Assembly: GCA_030549955.1 (NCBI GenBank)
Contig: JAUQQI010000153.1
Span: 1 to 11,780 of the forward strand
Length of the DNA: 11,780 nucleotides
Direction of reading: 5' to 3'
Source of the DNA: Chloroflexota bacterium
GTDB lineage: Bacteria; Chloroflexota; Dehalococcoidia; JAUQQI01
Under the pieces are notes generated by a model. That model saw only the letters and a program-made list of their open reading frames with translations. It was not told where the DNA came from and made no database searches. Of this stretch, positions 1 through 8,987 are shown in pieces. Each line of letters starts with the position of its first letter. Positions within the stretch are counted from its first letter, which is position 1. A program made the position numbers and the translations under genes.

Positions 1-657
1 GGACAGTCCCCCGGTCACCATCCCCAGGACCGGCCGCCGGGTCCGGATATCGATAGCCATCCCCAGGATGGTATTGATCAGGCTGACGGCATCGGCCCCG
101 GCCGCCTCCACCGCCCGGGCCACGGCTACAATATCGCCGACGTTCGGCGTAAGCTTGACAATGATGGGCAGAGAGGTGGCCCTGCGGACGGCGGCGGTCA
201 CGGCGGCGGCCGCAGCCGGGTCGGTGCCGAACTCAAGGCCGGTTTCAACATTGGGGCAGGAGATGTTCACCTCCAGGCCGGCAACCCCCGGCACGCCGTC
301 GAGGCGGGCGGCAAGTTCGGCAAACTCAGCGACGGTCTCGCCGGCAATATTGACGATGACCGGGATATCCCAGGTTGCCCAGACTGGGGCCTTCTCCCGG
401 ATAACGGCCTCGACGCCGATATTCTGAAGGCCAATGGAATTAAGCATCCCGGCCGGCGTCTCGGCAATGCGGGGGGTTGGGTTGCCCGGGCGAGGCCGCA
501 GGGTTGTACCCTTGCAGACAACCGCCCCAAGGCGGTTGATGGGGACAAGGTCAGCGTATTCGGTGCCGTAGCCGAACGTTCCCGAGGCCGCTATAACCGG
601 GTTTTTGAGCCGGAGGCCCCGGGGATGCCGGGGCGCCAGGTCAACCTCAAGGTTCAT
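1..657 (-). CDS. pyrD: Dihydroorotate dehydrogenase, class 1B catalytic subunit (3' end outside window)
   Basis: This subunit oxidises dihydroorotate to orotate with FMN and passes electrons to PyrK. I translated 219 codons from ATG at 657 down to position 1; the rest of the gene (family length about 300-310) lies left of the window. Visible family features are the N-terminal [15 protein letters not shown] segment (about residues 17-31), the NSIGLQN motif (about 73-79) and NISCPN with Cys134. A cysteine at this place is the catalytic base of class 1 enzymes, and the PyrK partner next door makes this class 1B. VKLTPN (about 167-172) is the FMN-site lysine segment. The start lies 8 nt after the pyrK stop. 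The upstream Shine-Dalgarno is weak, so translation is probably coupled to pyrK. Identification is secure; only the C-terminal half is unseen. Confidence 0.96.
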   Translation of the reverse strand, partial: MNLEVDLAPRHPRGLRLKNPVIAASGTFGYGTEYADLVPINRLGAVVCKGTTLRPRPGNPTPRIAETPAGMLNSIGLQNIGVEAVIREKAPVWATWDIPVIVNIAGETVAEFAELAARLDGVPGVAGLEVNISCPNVETGLEFGTDPAAAAAVTAAVRRATSLPIIVKLTPNVGDIVAVARAVEAAGADAVSLINTILGMAIDIRTRRPVLGMVTGGLS

Positions 658-665
658 CGGTTAAA

Positions 666-1391
666 TCATAACCTAAGGTCGGCAAGGGGGAAAACGGGGC
701 CTTCAGTGCAGGCCCGGGCCGGACCCGACTGGGTCCAGACCGTACACCCCAGGCAGGCCCCAACCCCACAGGCCATCGGGGCCTCAACCAGAACCTGAAT
801 CCGCCCGACGACTTCGGGCGGCAGGGCCCGGGCCGCAAGCCGATAAAGTTCTGGGGGACCGGCCAGGAAAATCTGTCCGACGCCCCCCCAGTTGACCTCG
901 CCGAAGGCCCGGCCCTCAACCTCAAGGTCGTCCGGGGCCGGAGTCAGGTCCGAATCGGGCAGGCCGGTCAGCCCGATGAGCCTGAAGTTGAAGCCTCCGT
1001 CCCCAAGCCGACGGGCCAGGGGGAAAAGGGTGGCCAGGTGGCGGCCGCTTCCGGCCAGGAGGGCCGGCCCCACCCCCACCCGGTAGCCGCGGCCCAGCGG
1101 CCCCCAGACGGTGAGCCGGTCGCCGGGCTGGCGCCGGGCCAGCCACCCCCGACCCCGCCCTGCTGGCACGTAGAGCAGGCCCAGACGGCCCGGTGCCGGA
1201 CCGACCGCGGCCGGCGTGAAGGGTCGGGGCAGGAGGGGGTCCAGGCTTTCCGGCGGACCGCACCGGACCATAACGAACTGGCCCGGCTCGAACTCCCGGG
1301 CAATCTCCGGGGCCTCGAGCTCCAGGTAAAAATACCGGCCGTCGAAGGGCCGGTTCGTGACGACGGTTGCGGCAGTAACGACCCTCGACAT
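666..1391 (-). CDS. pyrK: Dihydroorotate dehydrogenase electron-transfer subunit PyrK
   Basis: PyrK carries FAD and a 2Fe-2S cluster and moves electrons from PyrD to NAD in the known class 1B enzyme. The 241-residue protein shows the FAD-binding RPFT motif (56-59), a GPLG segment (97-100) and the C-terminal cluster ligands Cys208, Cys213, Cys216 and Cys228 in a CGVGACLGC context. I chose ATG at 1391 because it overlaps the carB stop as TGATG and gives the usual N-terminus; the open frame extends into carB but aligns with nothing there. Oddly, the nicotinamide-binding half is eroded. The usual GGGIG-type loop reads LLAGSGRHLA (111-120), the CG motif expected before the C-terminal part reads AGPPE, and the protein is about 20 residues shorter than family members of about 260. 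FAD and cluster binding look intact, so it still looks like PyrK, but its electron acceptor may not be NAD. Confidence 0.93.
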   Translation of the reverse strand: MSRVVTAATVVTNRPFDGRYFYLELEAPEIAREFEPGQFVMVRCGPPESLDPLLPRPFTPAAVGPAPGRLGLLYVPAGRGRGWLARRQPGDRLTVWGPLGRGYRVGVGPALLAGSGRHLATLFPLARRLGDGGFNFRLIGLTGLPDSDLTPAPDDLEVEGRAFGEVNWGGVGQIFLAGPPELYRLAARALPPEVVGRIQVLVEAPMACGVGACLGCTVWTQSGPARACTEGPVFPLADLRL

Positions 1392-4300
1392 CAGCCGCCG
1401 CGGGGCCGCCGGTACTCGGGCAGTGGCAGGACCGAGTAGCCGGCCGTTCCGGCCTTGAGGGCCTGGACCGCCGCCCGGAGGGTATCCAGGGAGGTGTAGC
1501 ACGGAATCTGGCGTTCGACGGCCGTCCGCCGGATCTCAAACCCGTCTTTCAAGGGCGTCCGGTTACCCGTCAGGGTGTTCACGACCCCCTTTACCAGCCC
1601 CTCGCGGATGACATCAACCACATTCGGGTGGCCCTCGCCGAGCTTGTAGACCTGCTGTTTGACCGGCAGGCCGAGCTGACGGATAAAGCGGGCCGTTCCT
1701 TCGGTCGCATGGAGTTCGAAGCCCAGGTCAACCAGGGCCTTGATAAGGGGGGCAGCCTCGGGCTTGTCCCGGTCGGCGATGGTGAGCAGAATCGCTCCCT
1801 TCCGGGGCAGGGCCAGACCCGAGGCGATCAGGGCCTTTATTAGGGCGGCCTCGAACGTAAAGTCGATGCCCATGACCTCGCCGGTCGACTTCATCTCCGG
1901 GCCCAGATAGGTGTCAACCCCGGCCAGTTTTGACATGGAAAAGACCGGGGCTTTTACGGCCACAAGCCGTGACCGGGGCCAGAGGCCGCCGCAGTAGCCC
2001 AGGGACGCCAGGGTCTCGCCCAGGGCAATCCGGGTGCCCAGGGCAACCATCGGAACACCGGTCACCTTCGAGATGAAGGGAACGGTCCGGCTCGAACGGG
2101 GGTTAACTTCGAGCACGTAAACCTCCGACTCGACCGGTCCGGTCGGTGGCCGGCCCCAGGCCGGCCACCGGTCGCCGTTCGGCCGCATGATGACGAACTG
2201 GATGTTAAGCAGACCCTTAAGGCCCAGGGCCCGGCCGATCCGGGTCGTGTAGTCGACGATGGTCTCGACTTCGTGGGGGGTCAGGTGGATGGCCGGGTAG
2301 ACGGCCATCGAGTCCCCACTGTGGACGCCGGCCCGCTCGATATGCTCCATAATCCCGGGGATGAGAACGTCCTGGCCGTCACAGACGGCGTCGACCTCCA
2401 CCTCCCGGCCTTCAAGGTATTTGTCAATCAAAATCGGGTGGCGGCCGGCGGCCTCAAGGGCCATCTCCACGTAGCGGATAAGCTCGTCCCGGTCGTGGCA
2501 GATCTCCATCGCCCGGCCCCCAAGCACGTAGCTCGGCCGGACCAGGACCGGGTAACCGATCGCGTCGGCGACCTTGATGGCCTGGGAAACGGTGTGGACA
2601 GCGGCCCCCGGCGGCTGGGGGATGCCGAGCCGGCTCAGAAAATCCTCGAACCGGCGCCGGTCCTCAGCCAGGTCGATGGCCTCGGCCGGTGCCCCGAGCA
2701 GGTCGGCTCCGAACCGGGCGAGCGGCCAGGCCAGGTTGATCGCCGTCTGACCCCCGAACTGCACGATGGCCGGGGGCATCCCTTCATTTTCGAGAACGTT
2801 TAAGACCGACTCGGTATCCAGGGGCTCGAAATAGAGCCGGTCGGACGTGTCGAAGTCGGTCGAGACCGTCTCCGGGTTCGAGTTGATAATGAGGGCCTTA
2901 ACCCCGGCCGAGCGGAGGGCCCAGACGCTGTGGACCGAGCAGTAGTCAAACTCAATACCCTGGCCAATCCGGATCGGCCCGCTCCCAATGACCAGGGCCT
3001 TCTTTTCGCCAAGGGGCTCGGCTTCGTTTTCGGTCCCGGTATAGGTGCTGTAGAAATACGGGGTTTCGGCCTCAAACTCGGCGGCACACGTATCCACAAG
3101 CTTATAAACCGGCCGGATGCCCCAGCGGGCCCGCAATTCCCGAACCTGGTCGGGGAGACGGTCAGCCAGCCGGCCGATCTGCTCGTCCGAAAAGCCGAGC
3201 CGCTTCGCTTCCCGCAGAAGGTAAGGGTTCAGCGGCTCAGAAAGGAGCCGGCGCTCCATCCGAACGATGTTGAGCATCCGCTCCAGGAACCACGGGTCGA
3301 TGCCCGTGGCCTCAAACAGCAGGTTAACGCTTACGCCCCGGCGCAGGGCGGCCATCACGGCCCAGAGGCGCAGGTCACTTGGGTGGAGGGGCAGGACCCG
3401 CTTTAAATCCTCGGGGTCGGTGGGCAGGCCGTTTTTGAGGGCCTCGGCCCAGCCCGGGTCCTCCCACTGGAGGGTCCGGCGGCCAACCTCCAGGCTCCGG
3501 ACCGCCTTCTGAAGGGCCGCCTCGACGGTCCGGTCGATGGCCATCACCTCGCCGGTCGCCTTCATCTGGGTGCCGAGCCGCCGGTCGCCGAAGGGGAACT
3601 TGTCGAAGGGCCAGCGGGGAATCTTCACAACACAGTAATCGAGGGCTGGTTCGAAGGCGGCAACGGTCTTGCCCGTGACCGCATTGCGAATCTGGTCGAG
3701 GGTGAGGCCAATGGCAATCTTGGCAGCAACCCGGGCAATGGGATAGCCCGTGGCCTTGCTCGCCAGGGCCGAACTGCGGCTCACCCGGGGGTTGACCTCG
3801 ATAACGTAGTAGGGCGGCAGGCCGTTGGGGCCGACCGGGTAGCCCCGGGGCGCCAGGGCGAACTGGATGTTGCAGCCGCCTTCGACCCCGAGGGCCCGAA
3901 TGATCTTGAGGGCTGCTGACCGGAGCATCTGGTACTCTTTGTCCGTAAGCGTCTGGCTCGGGGCGACGACGATGCTGTCGCCGGTATGAACCCCCATCGG
4001 GTCGATGTTCTCCATGTTGCAGACGGTGATGCAGTTGTCGGCCGAGTCCCGCATCACCTCATACTCGACCTCTTTCCAGCCGATAACCGACCTTTCGACC
4101 AGGACCTGGTGAGCCGGGCTGATAATCAGGCCGGTCTCGACGATGTGGACCAGCTCATCCCAGGTGTAGGCGATCCCGCCCCCGGTCCCTCCAAGGGTAT
4201 AGGCCGGTCGGATGACCACCGGCAGACCAAGCTTTTCGACGACCCGCTTGGCCTCGGCCACGCTGGTCACTACCTCACTCTCGAGGACCGGCTCGCCGAT

Positions 4301-4708
4301 GGAAAGCAACAGCTCCTTGAAGAGGGCCCGGTCCTCGGCCCGCCGGATCGCCTCGAGGGGCGTTCCCAGGAGGCGGACCTCGTAGCGGTCCAGGACACCC
4401 AGTTCGGCCAGCTCCACCGCCAGGTTGAGGCCCGTCTGTCCCCCAAGGGTCGGGAGGAGGCCATCCGGCCGCTCGCGCTCAATAATCCGGGTCAAAACAT
4501 CAGCGGTTAAAGGCTCAATGTAGACGACGTCGGCGACCTCTTCATCGGTCATAATCGTCGCCGGGTTTGAATTGACCAGGACGGAGGTAACCCCCTCTTC
4601 CCGGAGGGCCTTACACGCCTGAGTGCCCGAGTAGTCGAACTCGGCCGCCTGGCCGATGATGATGGGCCCCGAGCCGATGACCAGGACCTTGCGGGGTTTT
4701 TCAGCCAT
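1391..4708 (-). CDS. carB: Carbamoyl phosphate synthase, large subunit
   Basis: CarB makes carbamoyl phosphate from bicarbonate, ammonia delivered by CarA, and two ATP. The 1105-residue protein has the full architecture. The first ATP-grasp half begins at [14 protein letters not shown] (about 7-20) with a glycine-rich loop at 172-178 and [18 protein letters not shown] (about 304-321). An oligomerisation region follows (about 405-555). The second half begins at [14 protein letters not shown] (571-584) and contains [12 protein letters not shown] (867-878). A C-terminal MGS-like allosteric domain spans about 960-1090 with [10 protein letters not shown]. It is slightly longer than the usual 1060-1075 residues, because the loop just before each EVNPR strand is enlarged (about 286-299 and 842-861). 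ATG at 4708 lies inside the carA end (8-nt overlap), which indicates coupled translation of the two subunits. The stop shares one base with the pyrK ATG. Confidence 0.98.
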   Translation of the reverse strand: MAEKPRKVLVIGSGPIIIGQAAEFDYSGTQACKALREEGVTSVLVNSNPATIMTDEEVADVVYIEPLTADVLTRIIERERPDGLLPTLGGQTGLNLAVELAELGVLDRYEVRLLGTPLEAIRRAEDRALFKELLLSIGEPVLESEVVTSVAEAKRVVEKLGLPVVIRPAYTLGGTGGGIAYTWDELVHIVETGLIISPAHQVLVERSVIGWKEVEYEVMRDSADNCITVCNMENIDPMGVHTGDSIVVAPSQTLTDKEYQMLRSAALKIIRALGVEGGCNIQFALAPRGYPVGPNGLPPYYVIEVNPRVSRSSALASKATGYPIARVAAKIAIGLTLDQIRNAVTGKTVAAFEPALDYCVVKIPRWPFDKFPFGDRRLGTQMKATGEVMAIDRTVEAALQKAVRSLEVGRRTLQWEDPGWAEALKNGLPTDPEDLKRVLPLHPSDLRLWAVMAALRRGVSVNLLFEATGIDPWFLERMLNIVRMERRLLSEPLNPYLLREAKRLGFSDEQIGRLADRLPDQVRELRARWGIRPVYKLVDTCAAEFEAETPYFYSTYTGTENEAEPLGEKKALVIGSGPIRIGQGIEFDYCSVHSVWALRSAGVKALIINSNPETVSTDFDTSDRLYFEPLDTESVLNVLENEGMPPAIVQFGGQTAINLAWPLARFGADLLGAPAEAIDLAEDRRRFEDFLSRLGIPQPPGAAVHTVSQAIKVADAIGYPVLVRPSYVLGGRAMEICHDRDELIRYVEMALEAAGRHPILIDKYLEGREVEVDAVCDGQDVLIPGIMEHIERAGVHSGDSMAVYPAIHLTPHEVETIVDYTTRIGRALGLKGLLNIQFVIMRPNGDRWPAWGRPPTGPVESEVYVLEVNPRSSRTVPFISKVTGVPMVALGTRIALGETLASLGYCGGLWPRSRLVAVKAPVFSMSKLAGVDTYLGPEMKSTGEVMGIDFTFEAALIKALIASGLALPRKGAILLTIADRDKPEAAPLIKALVDLGFELHATEGTARFIRQLGLPVKQQVYKLGEGHPNVVDVIREGLVKGVVNTLTGNRTPLKDGFEIRRTAVERQIPCYTSLDTLRAAVQALKAGTAGYSVLPLPEYRRPRGG

Positions 4709-5813
4709 CTTTCCGGCCGCTTCCCTCCATCAGCCTGACAAATTCTTCGAAAAGATACATATTGTCCCACGGGCCGGGGGACGCCTCAGCGTGGTACTGG
4801 ATGCTGAAGACCCTAAGCTCCGGGTATTCGAGGCCCTCCACCGTCCCGTCGTTGAGGTTGATGTGGGTAACCCGGGCGCCCGGGTCGAGGCCATCAGCCG
4901 AGATAGCATAGCCGTGGTTCTGGGCCGTAATATAGACCCGGCCGGTCCGCAGGTCCTTGACCGGGTGGTTCGCCCCCCGGTGGCCGAACTTCAGCTTAAA
5001 AGTCGAGGCGCCGAAGACCCGACCCAGGACCTGGTGGCCCAGGCAGATACCCATAATTGGCCGACGCCCCACCAGTCCCTCGGCGGTCTTAACCAGGTAG
5101 TCCAGAAGGGCCGGGTCACCCGGACCCGGCGAAAGGACGATACCATCGGGGTCGAAGCTTAGCACCTCGTCGGCGGTGGCTGTCGCCGGCACCACCGTCA
5201 CCTCACAGCCGAGGCGGGTGAGGCTCCGCAGGATGTTGAACTTCACCCCACAGTCGAGGACGACGACCCGGAACCGGGGCCGCCAGTCGGGGCCCGGGGC
5301 CGGCCAGCGGTAGGGGACCGGTGTCGTAACGAGCTGGACAAAATCGACCTCGTCGTAGCGGGGGCCAGTTTTGAGGACCTCCAGGAGCTCGCCCGGCCGC
5401 CGGCCGACGCCGATGGCCCCCATCATCACCCCGTGCTGGCGGAGCTTGCGGGTGAGGGCCCGGGTGTCGACCCCCGCCAGGCCCGGAATATTGTGCTTTA
5501 CGAGCAGCTCCCTAAGGGTCATCCGGGCCAGGGTGTGGCTGGGGGTCGGCGACGGCTCATAGACGATAAAGCCCTGGACCTGGACCCGGCGGGACTCAAA
5601 GTCGAACTCGTTGATGCCATAATTGCCGATAAGCGGGTAAGTGAGCACAACGACCTGGCCGGCGTAGGACGGGTCCGAAAGGACCTCCTGGTAGCCGGTC
5701 ATGCTGGTGTTGAAAACGACCTCGCCGAAGGTCGTGGTTTCAGCCCCAAAGGAGTAGCCCTCAAAGACCGTGCCGTCCTCCAGGACCAGCACGGCCGGGG
5801 GGGCCCTTTTCAA
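4701..5813 (-). CDS. carA: Carbamoyl phosphate synthase, small (glutaminase) subunit
   Basis: CarA hydrolyses glutamine and channels ammonia to CarB. The 370-residue length is typical. The N-terminal CarA-specific domain starts with LEDGTVFEG and contains [16 protein letters not shown] (about 35-50). The C-terminal class I glutamine amidotransferase domain carries the nucleophile Cys257 in GICLGHQ and His341 and Glu343 in YHAEASPGP, so the catalytic triad is complete. The start is TTG at 5813, overlapping the pyrC stop in a TTGA arrangement, and the protein begins right where the family begins. The gene overlaps carB by 8 nt. Its position between pyrC and carB matches the pyrimidine operon order of Bacillota, so this copy is probably pyrimidine-regulated (the pyrAA type) rather than the arginine one. 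Confidence 0.98.
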   Translation of the reverse strand: MKRAPPAVLVLEDGTVFEGYSFGAETTTFGEVVFNTSMTGYQEVLSDPSYAGQVVVLTYPLIGNYGINEFDFESRRVQVQGFIVYEPSPTPSHTLARMTLRELLVKHNIPGLAGVDTRALTRKLRQHGVMMGAIGVGRRPGELLEVLKTGPRYDEVDFVQLVTTPVPYRWPAPGPDWRPRFRVVVLDCGVKFNILRSLTRLGCEVTVVPATATADEVLSFDPDGIVLSPGPGDPALLDYLVKTAEGLVGRRPIMGICLGHQVLGRVFGASTFKLKFGHRGANHPVKDLRTGRVYITAQNHGYAISADGLDPGARVTHINLNDGTVEGLEYPELRVFSIQYHAEASPGPWDNMYLFEEFVRLMEGSGRKDG

Positions 5814-7180
5814 GCCCGAAGCCCGCGTCCATCGAAGACAACCTTGCCGTCGAAGATGGTCAGGAGGACCCGACCCCGGAGGGTGACACCCTCTAAGGGG
5901 GTGTTCTTCCCCAGGGAGACGAACTCTTCCGGCCGGACCACCCAGGTGACATCGGGGTCCAGGACGACCAGGTCAACCGGCTCGCCCGGCCGGAAAGTGT
6001 ACGGCACCCGGAAGCCGGCCTCCTCCAAAATTCGGCCGGGGCCGGCCGTAAGCCGGCCGACCAGGGTCGTCAGGTCCAGCAGGTCGGCGTGGACCAGGGT
6101 CATGAGCAGACCGAAGGCCGTTTCCAGGCCGCTGATGCCGAACGCCGCCTGCCCGTACTCGCAGGCCTTGTCGAGCCAGTGATGGGGGGCATGGTCGGTC
6201 GCAATCACGTCGATGGTCCCGTCCCGGACGCCCTCGATGAGGGCCAGGCAGTCCGACCAGGTCCGCAGGGGCGGGTTAACCTTGGTCCGGGTGTCGTAAG
6301 GTCCCAGGCTCTCAGGGATCGGCACGGTTCCGACCGGCGGATGGGCGTTCCCTTCGGCCCCGAGGAGCCAGCGGTCGGTGAGGGCCAGGTGATGCGGGCA
6401 GACCTCGGCCGTAACCCGGACGCCCCGGCGTTTCGCCGCCCGGACGAGTTCCACCGATCCCCGGGCGCTCAGGTGGGCCAGATGAACCCAACCGCCGGTC
6501 AGCTCCGCCAGGGCGATGTTCCGGGCCACCGGGATCTCCTCGGCCGCGGCCGGCATCCCCCGCAGGCCCAGCCGCCCGGCGACCGGTCCCTCGTTGACCG
6601 ACGCCCCCTCGGCCAGGCCGGGCTCCTCACAGTGGTCGATGACCGGCCGGCCGGTCAGCAGGCCATATTCGAGGGCCCGGCGCATCAGCCGGCCGTCGTA
6701 AACCGGCCGACCGTCGTCGCTGAACCCGAATGCCCCGGCCCCGGCCAACTCAACCAGGTCGGTCAGCTCCTGGCCAGCCTGGCCCCGACTCACGCAGGCG
6801 ATAGGCAGGACCCGGATAACCCCGGTTTCCCGGGCCCGCTGGTAGACATACGCGACCCGCTCGGGGGTATCGATGGGCGGGTCGGTATTCGGCATCGCGC
6901 AGACGGTCGTGAACCCGCCCCGGGCCGCCGCCCGGGTGCCGGTGGCGATGGTTTCTTTATGTTCGTGGCCGGGCTCCCGCAGGTGAGCGTGCAGGTCGAT
7001 AAAGCCGGGAGTAACCACCAACCCGGCGGCGTCGATAACCTCAAAGCCGGCTGATGGCATTGCGGTGCCCGGCTCGGCCAGGGCTTTGAGCCGTCCGCCC
7101 TCAATGACCAGGTCGAGAGGCCGGTCAAGCCCGGCCGCCGGGTCGATTACCCGGCCGCCGCGGATAACGTAATTGCCCAT
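5810..7180 (-). CDS. pyrC: Dihydroorotase, class I (PyrC)
   Basis: PyrC cyclises N-carbamoyl-aspartate to dihydroorotate. The protein is a 456-residue amidohydrolase. Metal-site and catalytic motifs in order are HAHLREPG (64-71, the HxH pair), FSDDG (Asp155/156), His183 in DHCEE, His236 in HLAHLS, KVNPPLR (300-306) and ATDHAPH with Asp329. The pattern without a carboxylated lysine after the HxH motif fits class I enzymes such as those of B. subtilis and Aquifex. It is longer than the usual 425-430 residues, partly from an extra loop of about 20 residues rich in Gly and Pro (about 272-292) just before the YDTRTKVNPPLR segment. ATG at 7180 overlaps the pyrB stop (TGATG) and has GGAGGG a few bases upstream. 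This is a catalytic, not a pseudo, dihydroorotase, judging by its complete ligands. Confidence 0.97.
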   Translation of the reverse strand: MGNYVIRGGRVIDPAAGLDRPLDLVIEGGRLKALAEPGTAMPSAGFEVIDAAGLVVTPGFIDLHAHLREPGHEHKETIATGTRAAARGGFTTVCAMPNTDPPIDTPERVAYVYQRARETGVIRVLPIACVSRGQAGQELTDLVELAGAGAFGFSDDGRPVYDGRLMRRALEYGLLTGRPVIDHCEEPGLAEGASVNEGPVAGRLGLRGMPAAAEEIPVARNIALAELTGGWVHLAHLSARGSVELVRAAKRRGVRVTAEVCPHHLALTDRWLLGAEGNAHPPVGTVPIPESLGPYDTRTKVNPPLRTWSDCLALIEGVRDGTIDVIATDHAPHHWLDKACEYGQAAFGISGLETAFGLLMTLVHADLLDLTTLVGRLTAGPGRILEEAGFRVPYTFRPGEPVDLVVLDPDVTWVVRPEEFVSLGKNTPLEGVTLRGRVLLTIFDGKVVFDGRGLRA

Positions 7181-8178
7181 CAGCCCTCCACCACCCCTCC
7201 TGACAGCAGGTAAAGGAGGGCCATCCGGACGGCAACACCGTTCGTGACCTGCTTTTCGATAAGGGAGCGGGAACCGTGGGCAACGTCCGACGAGATCTCG
7301 ATTCCTTCGTTCATCGGACCGGGGTGCATGACGACAGCATCGGGGTGGGCCCGGCTCAGCCGGGCGGCGTTCACCTGGTAGAGCCGGATGTACTCTCGCA
7401 CGCTCGGGAGCAGACCGGCCTGCTGGCGCTCCCGCTGGAGCCGGAGGGGCATGACGACGTGGGCACCCTCCAGGGCCCGGCCCAGGTCATATTCGACCGT
7501 TAGCGGCGGCCACAGCTCGGCCGAAACCATCGTCGGGGGAAGCAGTGTCGGCGGGCCGCAGAGGACGACCTGGGCCCCGAGCTTCGTCAGGCCCCAGACG
7601 TTTGAGCGGGCGACCCGGCTGTGAAGGATATCCCCGACGATGACGACCTTGAGGCCGACCACCCGGCCGAAATGTTCTCTAATGGTGAAAAGGTCCAGGA
7701 GGGCCTGGGTCGGGTGGGCGTGCCAGCCGTCCCCGGCGTTGATGACCGACGCCCGGATGTGCCGGGCGACCAGGTACGGGGCCCCCGACTGGGGGTGGCG
7801 GATAACGACGAAGTCGGCCCCGAGGGCCTGAAGGGTGAGGACCGTATCGACCAACGATTCGCCCTTGACCACGCTGCTCCCGGCGGCCGACATGTTCACC
7901 ACATCGGCCCCCAGGGCCTTAGCCGCCAGCTCGAACGAGACCCGGGTCCGGGTGCTCTCCTCGTAGAAGCAGTTGACCAGCGTCCGGCCCCGGAGGGCAG
8001 CGACCCGCGGAATTGGCCGGCCGAGAATCTCCTTCATTCGGGCCGCCGTATTAAGGACGTATTCAATCTCTTCGGCCGAAAAATCGTCCAGGTCCAGGAC
8101 ATGCCGGCGCCGGACCCGCGCATCTGGCAGGAGTGAGCCGGCTTTGGTCGGTCCCGGGCTCAGGATTTTCAGCTCCAA
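7180..8178 (-). CDS. pyrB: Aspartate carbamoyltransferase catalytic subunit
   Basis: PyrB condenses carbamoyl phosphate with aspartate, the committed step of the pathway. Of its 332 residues the first 24 or so precede the usual start (RRHVLDLDDFSAEEI). The carbamoyl-phosphate site shows YEESTRTR (72-79) and Lys105, followed by HPTQALLDLF (155-164) and GDILHSRVARSN (182-193). The aspartate-binding part shows MPLRLQRERQ (243-252) and HPGPMNEGIE (285-294). The start is TTG at 8178, supported by a GGGGG Shine-Dalgarno core about 7 bases upstream; no later in-frame start gives a shorter family-like N-terminus. The gene starts 11 nt after the pyrR stop, leaving no room for a pyrP permease gene. No pyrI regulatory subunit is seen, which agrees with the unregulated trimeric enzyme type of Gram-positive bacteria. 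Confidence 0.97.
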   Translation of the reverse strand: MELKILSPGPTKAGSLLPDARVRRRHVLDLDDFSAEEIEYVLNTAARMKEILGRPIPRVAALRGRTLVNCFYEESTRTRVSFELAAKALGADVVNMSAAGSSVVKGESLVDTVLTLQALGADFVVIRHPQSGAPYLVARHIRASVINAGDGWHAHPTQALLDLFTIREHFGRVVGLKVVIVGDILHSRVARSNVWGLTKLGAQVVLCGPPTLLPPTMVSAELWPPLTVEYDLGRALEGAHVVMPLRLQRERQQAGLLPSVREYIRLYQVNAARLSRAHPDAVVMHPGPMNEGIEISSDVAHGSRSLIEKQVTNGVAVRMALLYLLSGGVVEG

Positions 8179-8189
8179 GGCAACCCCCT

Positions 8190-8843
<654 letters not shown>

Positions 8844-8865
8844 CTCTCCAGCCCATTCATCCACC

Positions 8866-8894
8866 ACTATACCACAAGCCGTCGCACGACGCAA
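8866..8894 (-). promoter_or_regulatory. Predicted promoter of the pyr operon
   Basis: On the minus strand a -35 box TTGCGT (8894-8889) and a -10 box TATAGT (8871-8866) are 17 bp apart. The -10 is preceded by TGG, giving the extended TGnTATAGT form, which compensates for the weak -35 (TTG conserved only). Transcription would start near 8860-8858, just upstream of the PyrR binding loop, giving a leader of about 130 nt. Confidence 0.7.
8881..8890. repeat. Short inverted repeat in the pyr promoter spacer
   Basis: GTCG-CA-CGAC forms a 4-bp arm palindrome located between the -10 and the -35 of the pyr promoter and 24 bp from the -35 of the divergent TRAP promoter. It could be part of a protein operator, but 4-bp arms arise easily by chance in GC-rich DNA. 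No second copy is obvious. Confidence 0.2.
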
Positions 8895-8914
8895 ATCCGG
8901 CCTGGGGCAGCGAC

Positions 8915-8943
8915 TTGACGGTAGGCGAAAACTTGGCTAAGAT
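8915..8943 (+). promoter_or_regulatory. Predicted promoter of the TRAP transporter operon
   Basis: The -35 box TTGACG (8915-8920) and the -10 box TAAGAT (8938-8943) are separated by exactly 17 bp, close to the housekeeping sigma consensus. Transcription would start near 8950, leaving a leader of about 40 nt before dctP. The promoter is back to back with the pyr promoter; the two -35 boxes are 20 bp apart. Confidence 0.75.
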
Positions 8944-8962
8944 TACCCCAGACAGGTGATGT

Positions 8963-8981
8963 CTTCCTTGTAGGAAGGAGG
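8963..8981 (+). promoter_or_regulatory. dctP ribosome binding site with a small upstream hairpin
   Basis: AAGGAGG (8975-8981) lies 6 nt before the dctP TTG codon, a strong Shine-Dalgarno that decides this start. Its first bases belong to a short hairpin, CTTCCT (8963-8968) with AGGAAG (8972-8977) around a TGT loop. This leaves GAGG free but could tune access to the ribosome site. The 3-nt loop makes it a modest structure. Confidence 0.7.
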
Positions 8982-8987
8982 TTCCCC

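Noticed and set aside
1391..4708. Apparent long internal repeat in the carB region.
   Set aside because: It reflects the ancient duplication of the two ATP-grasp halves known in all CarB proteins, not a recent tandem repeat.
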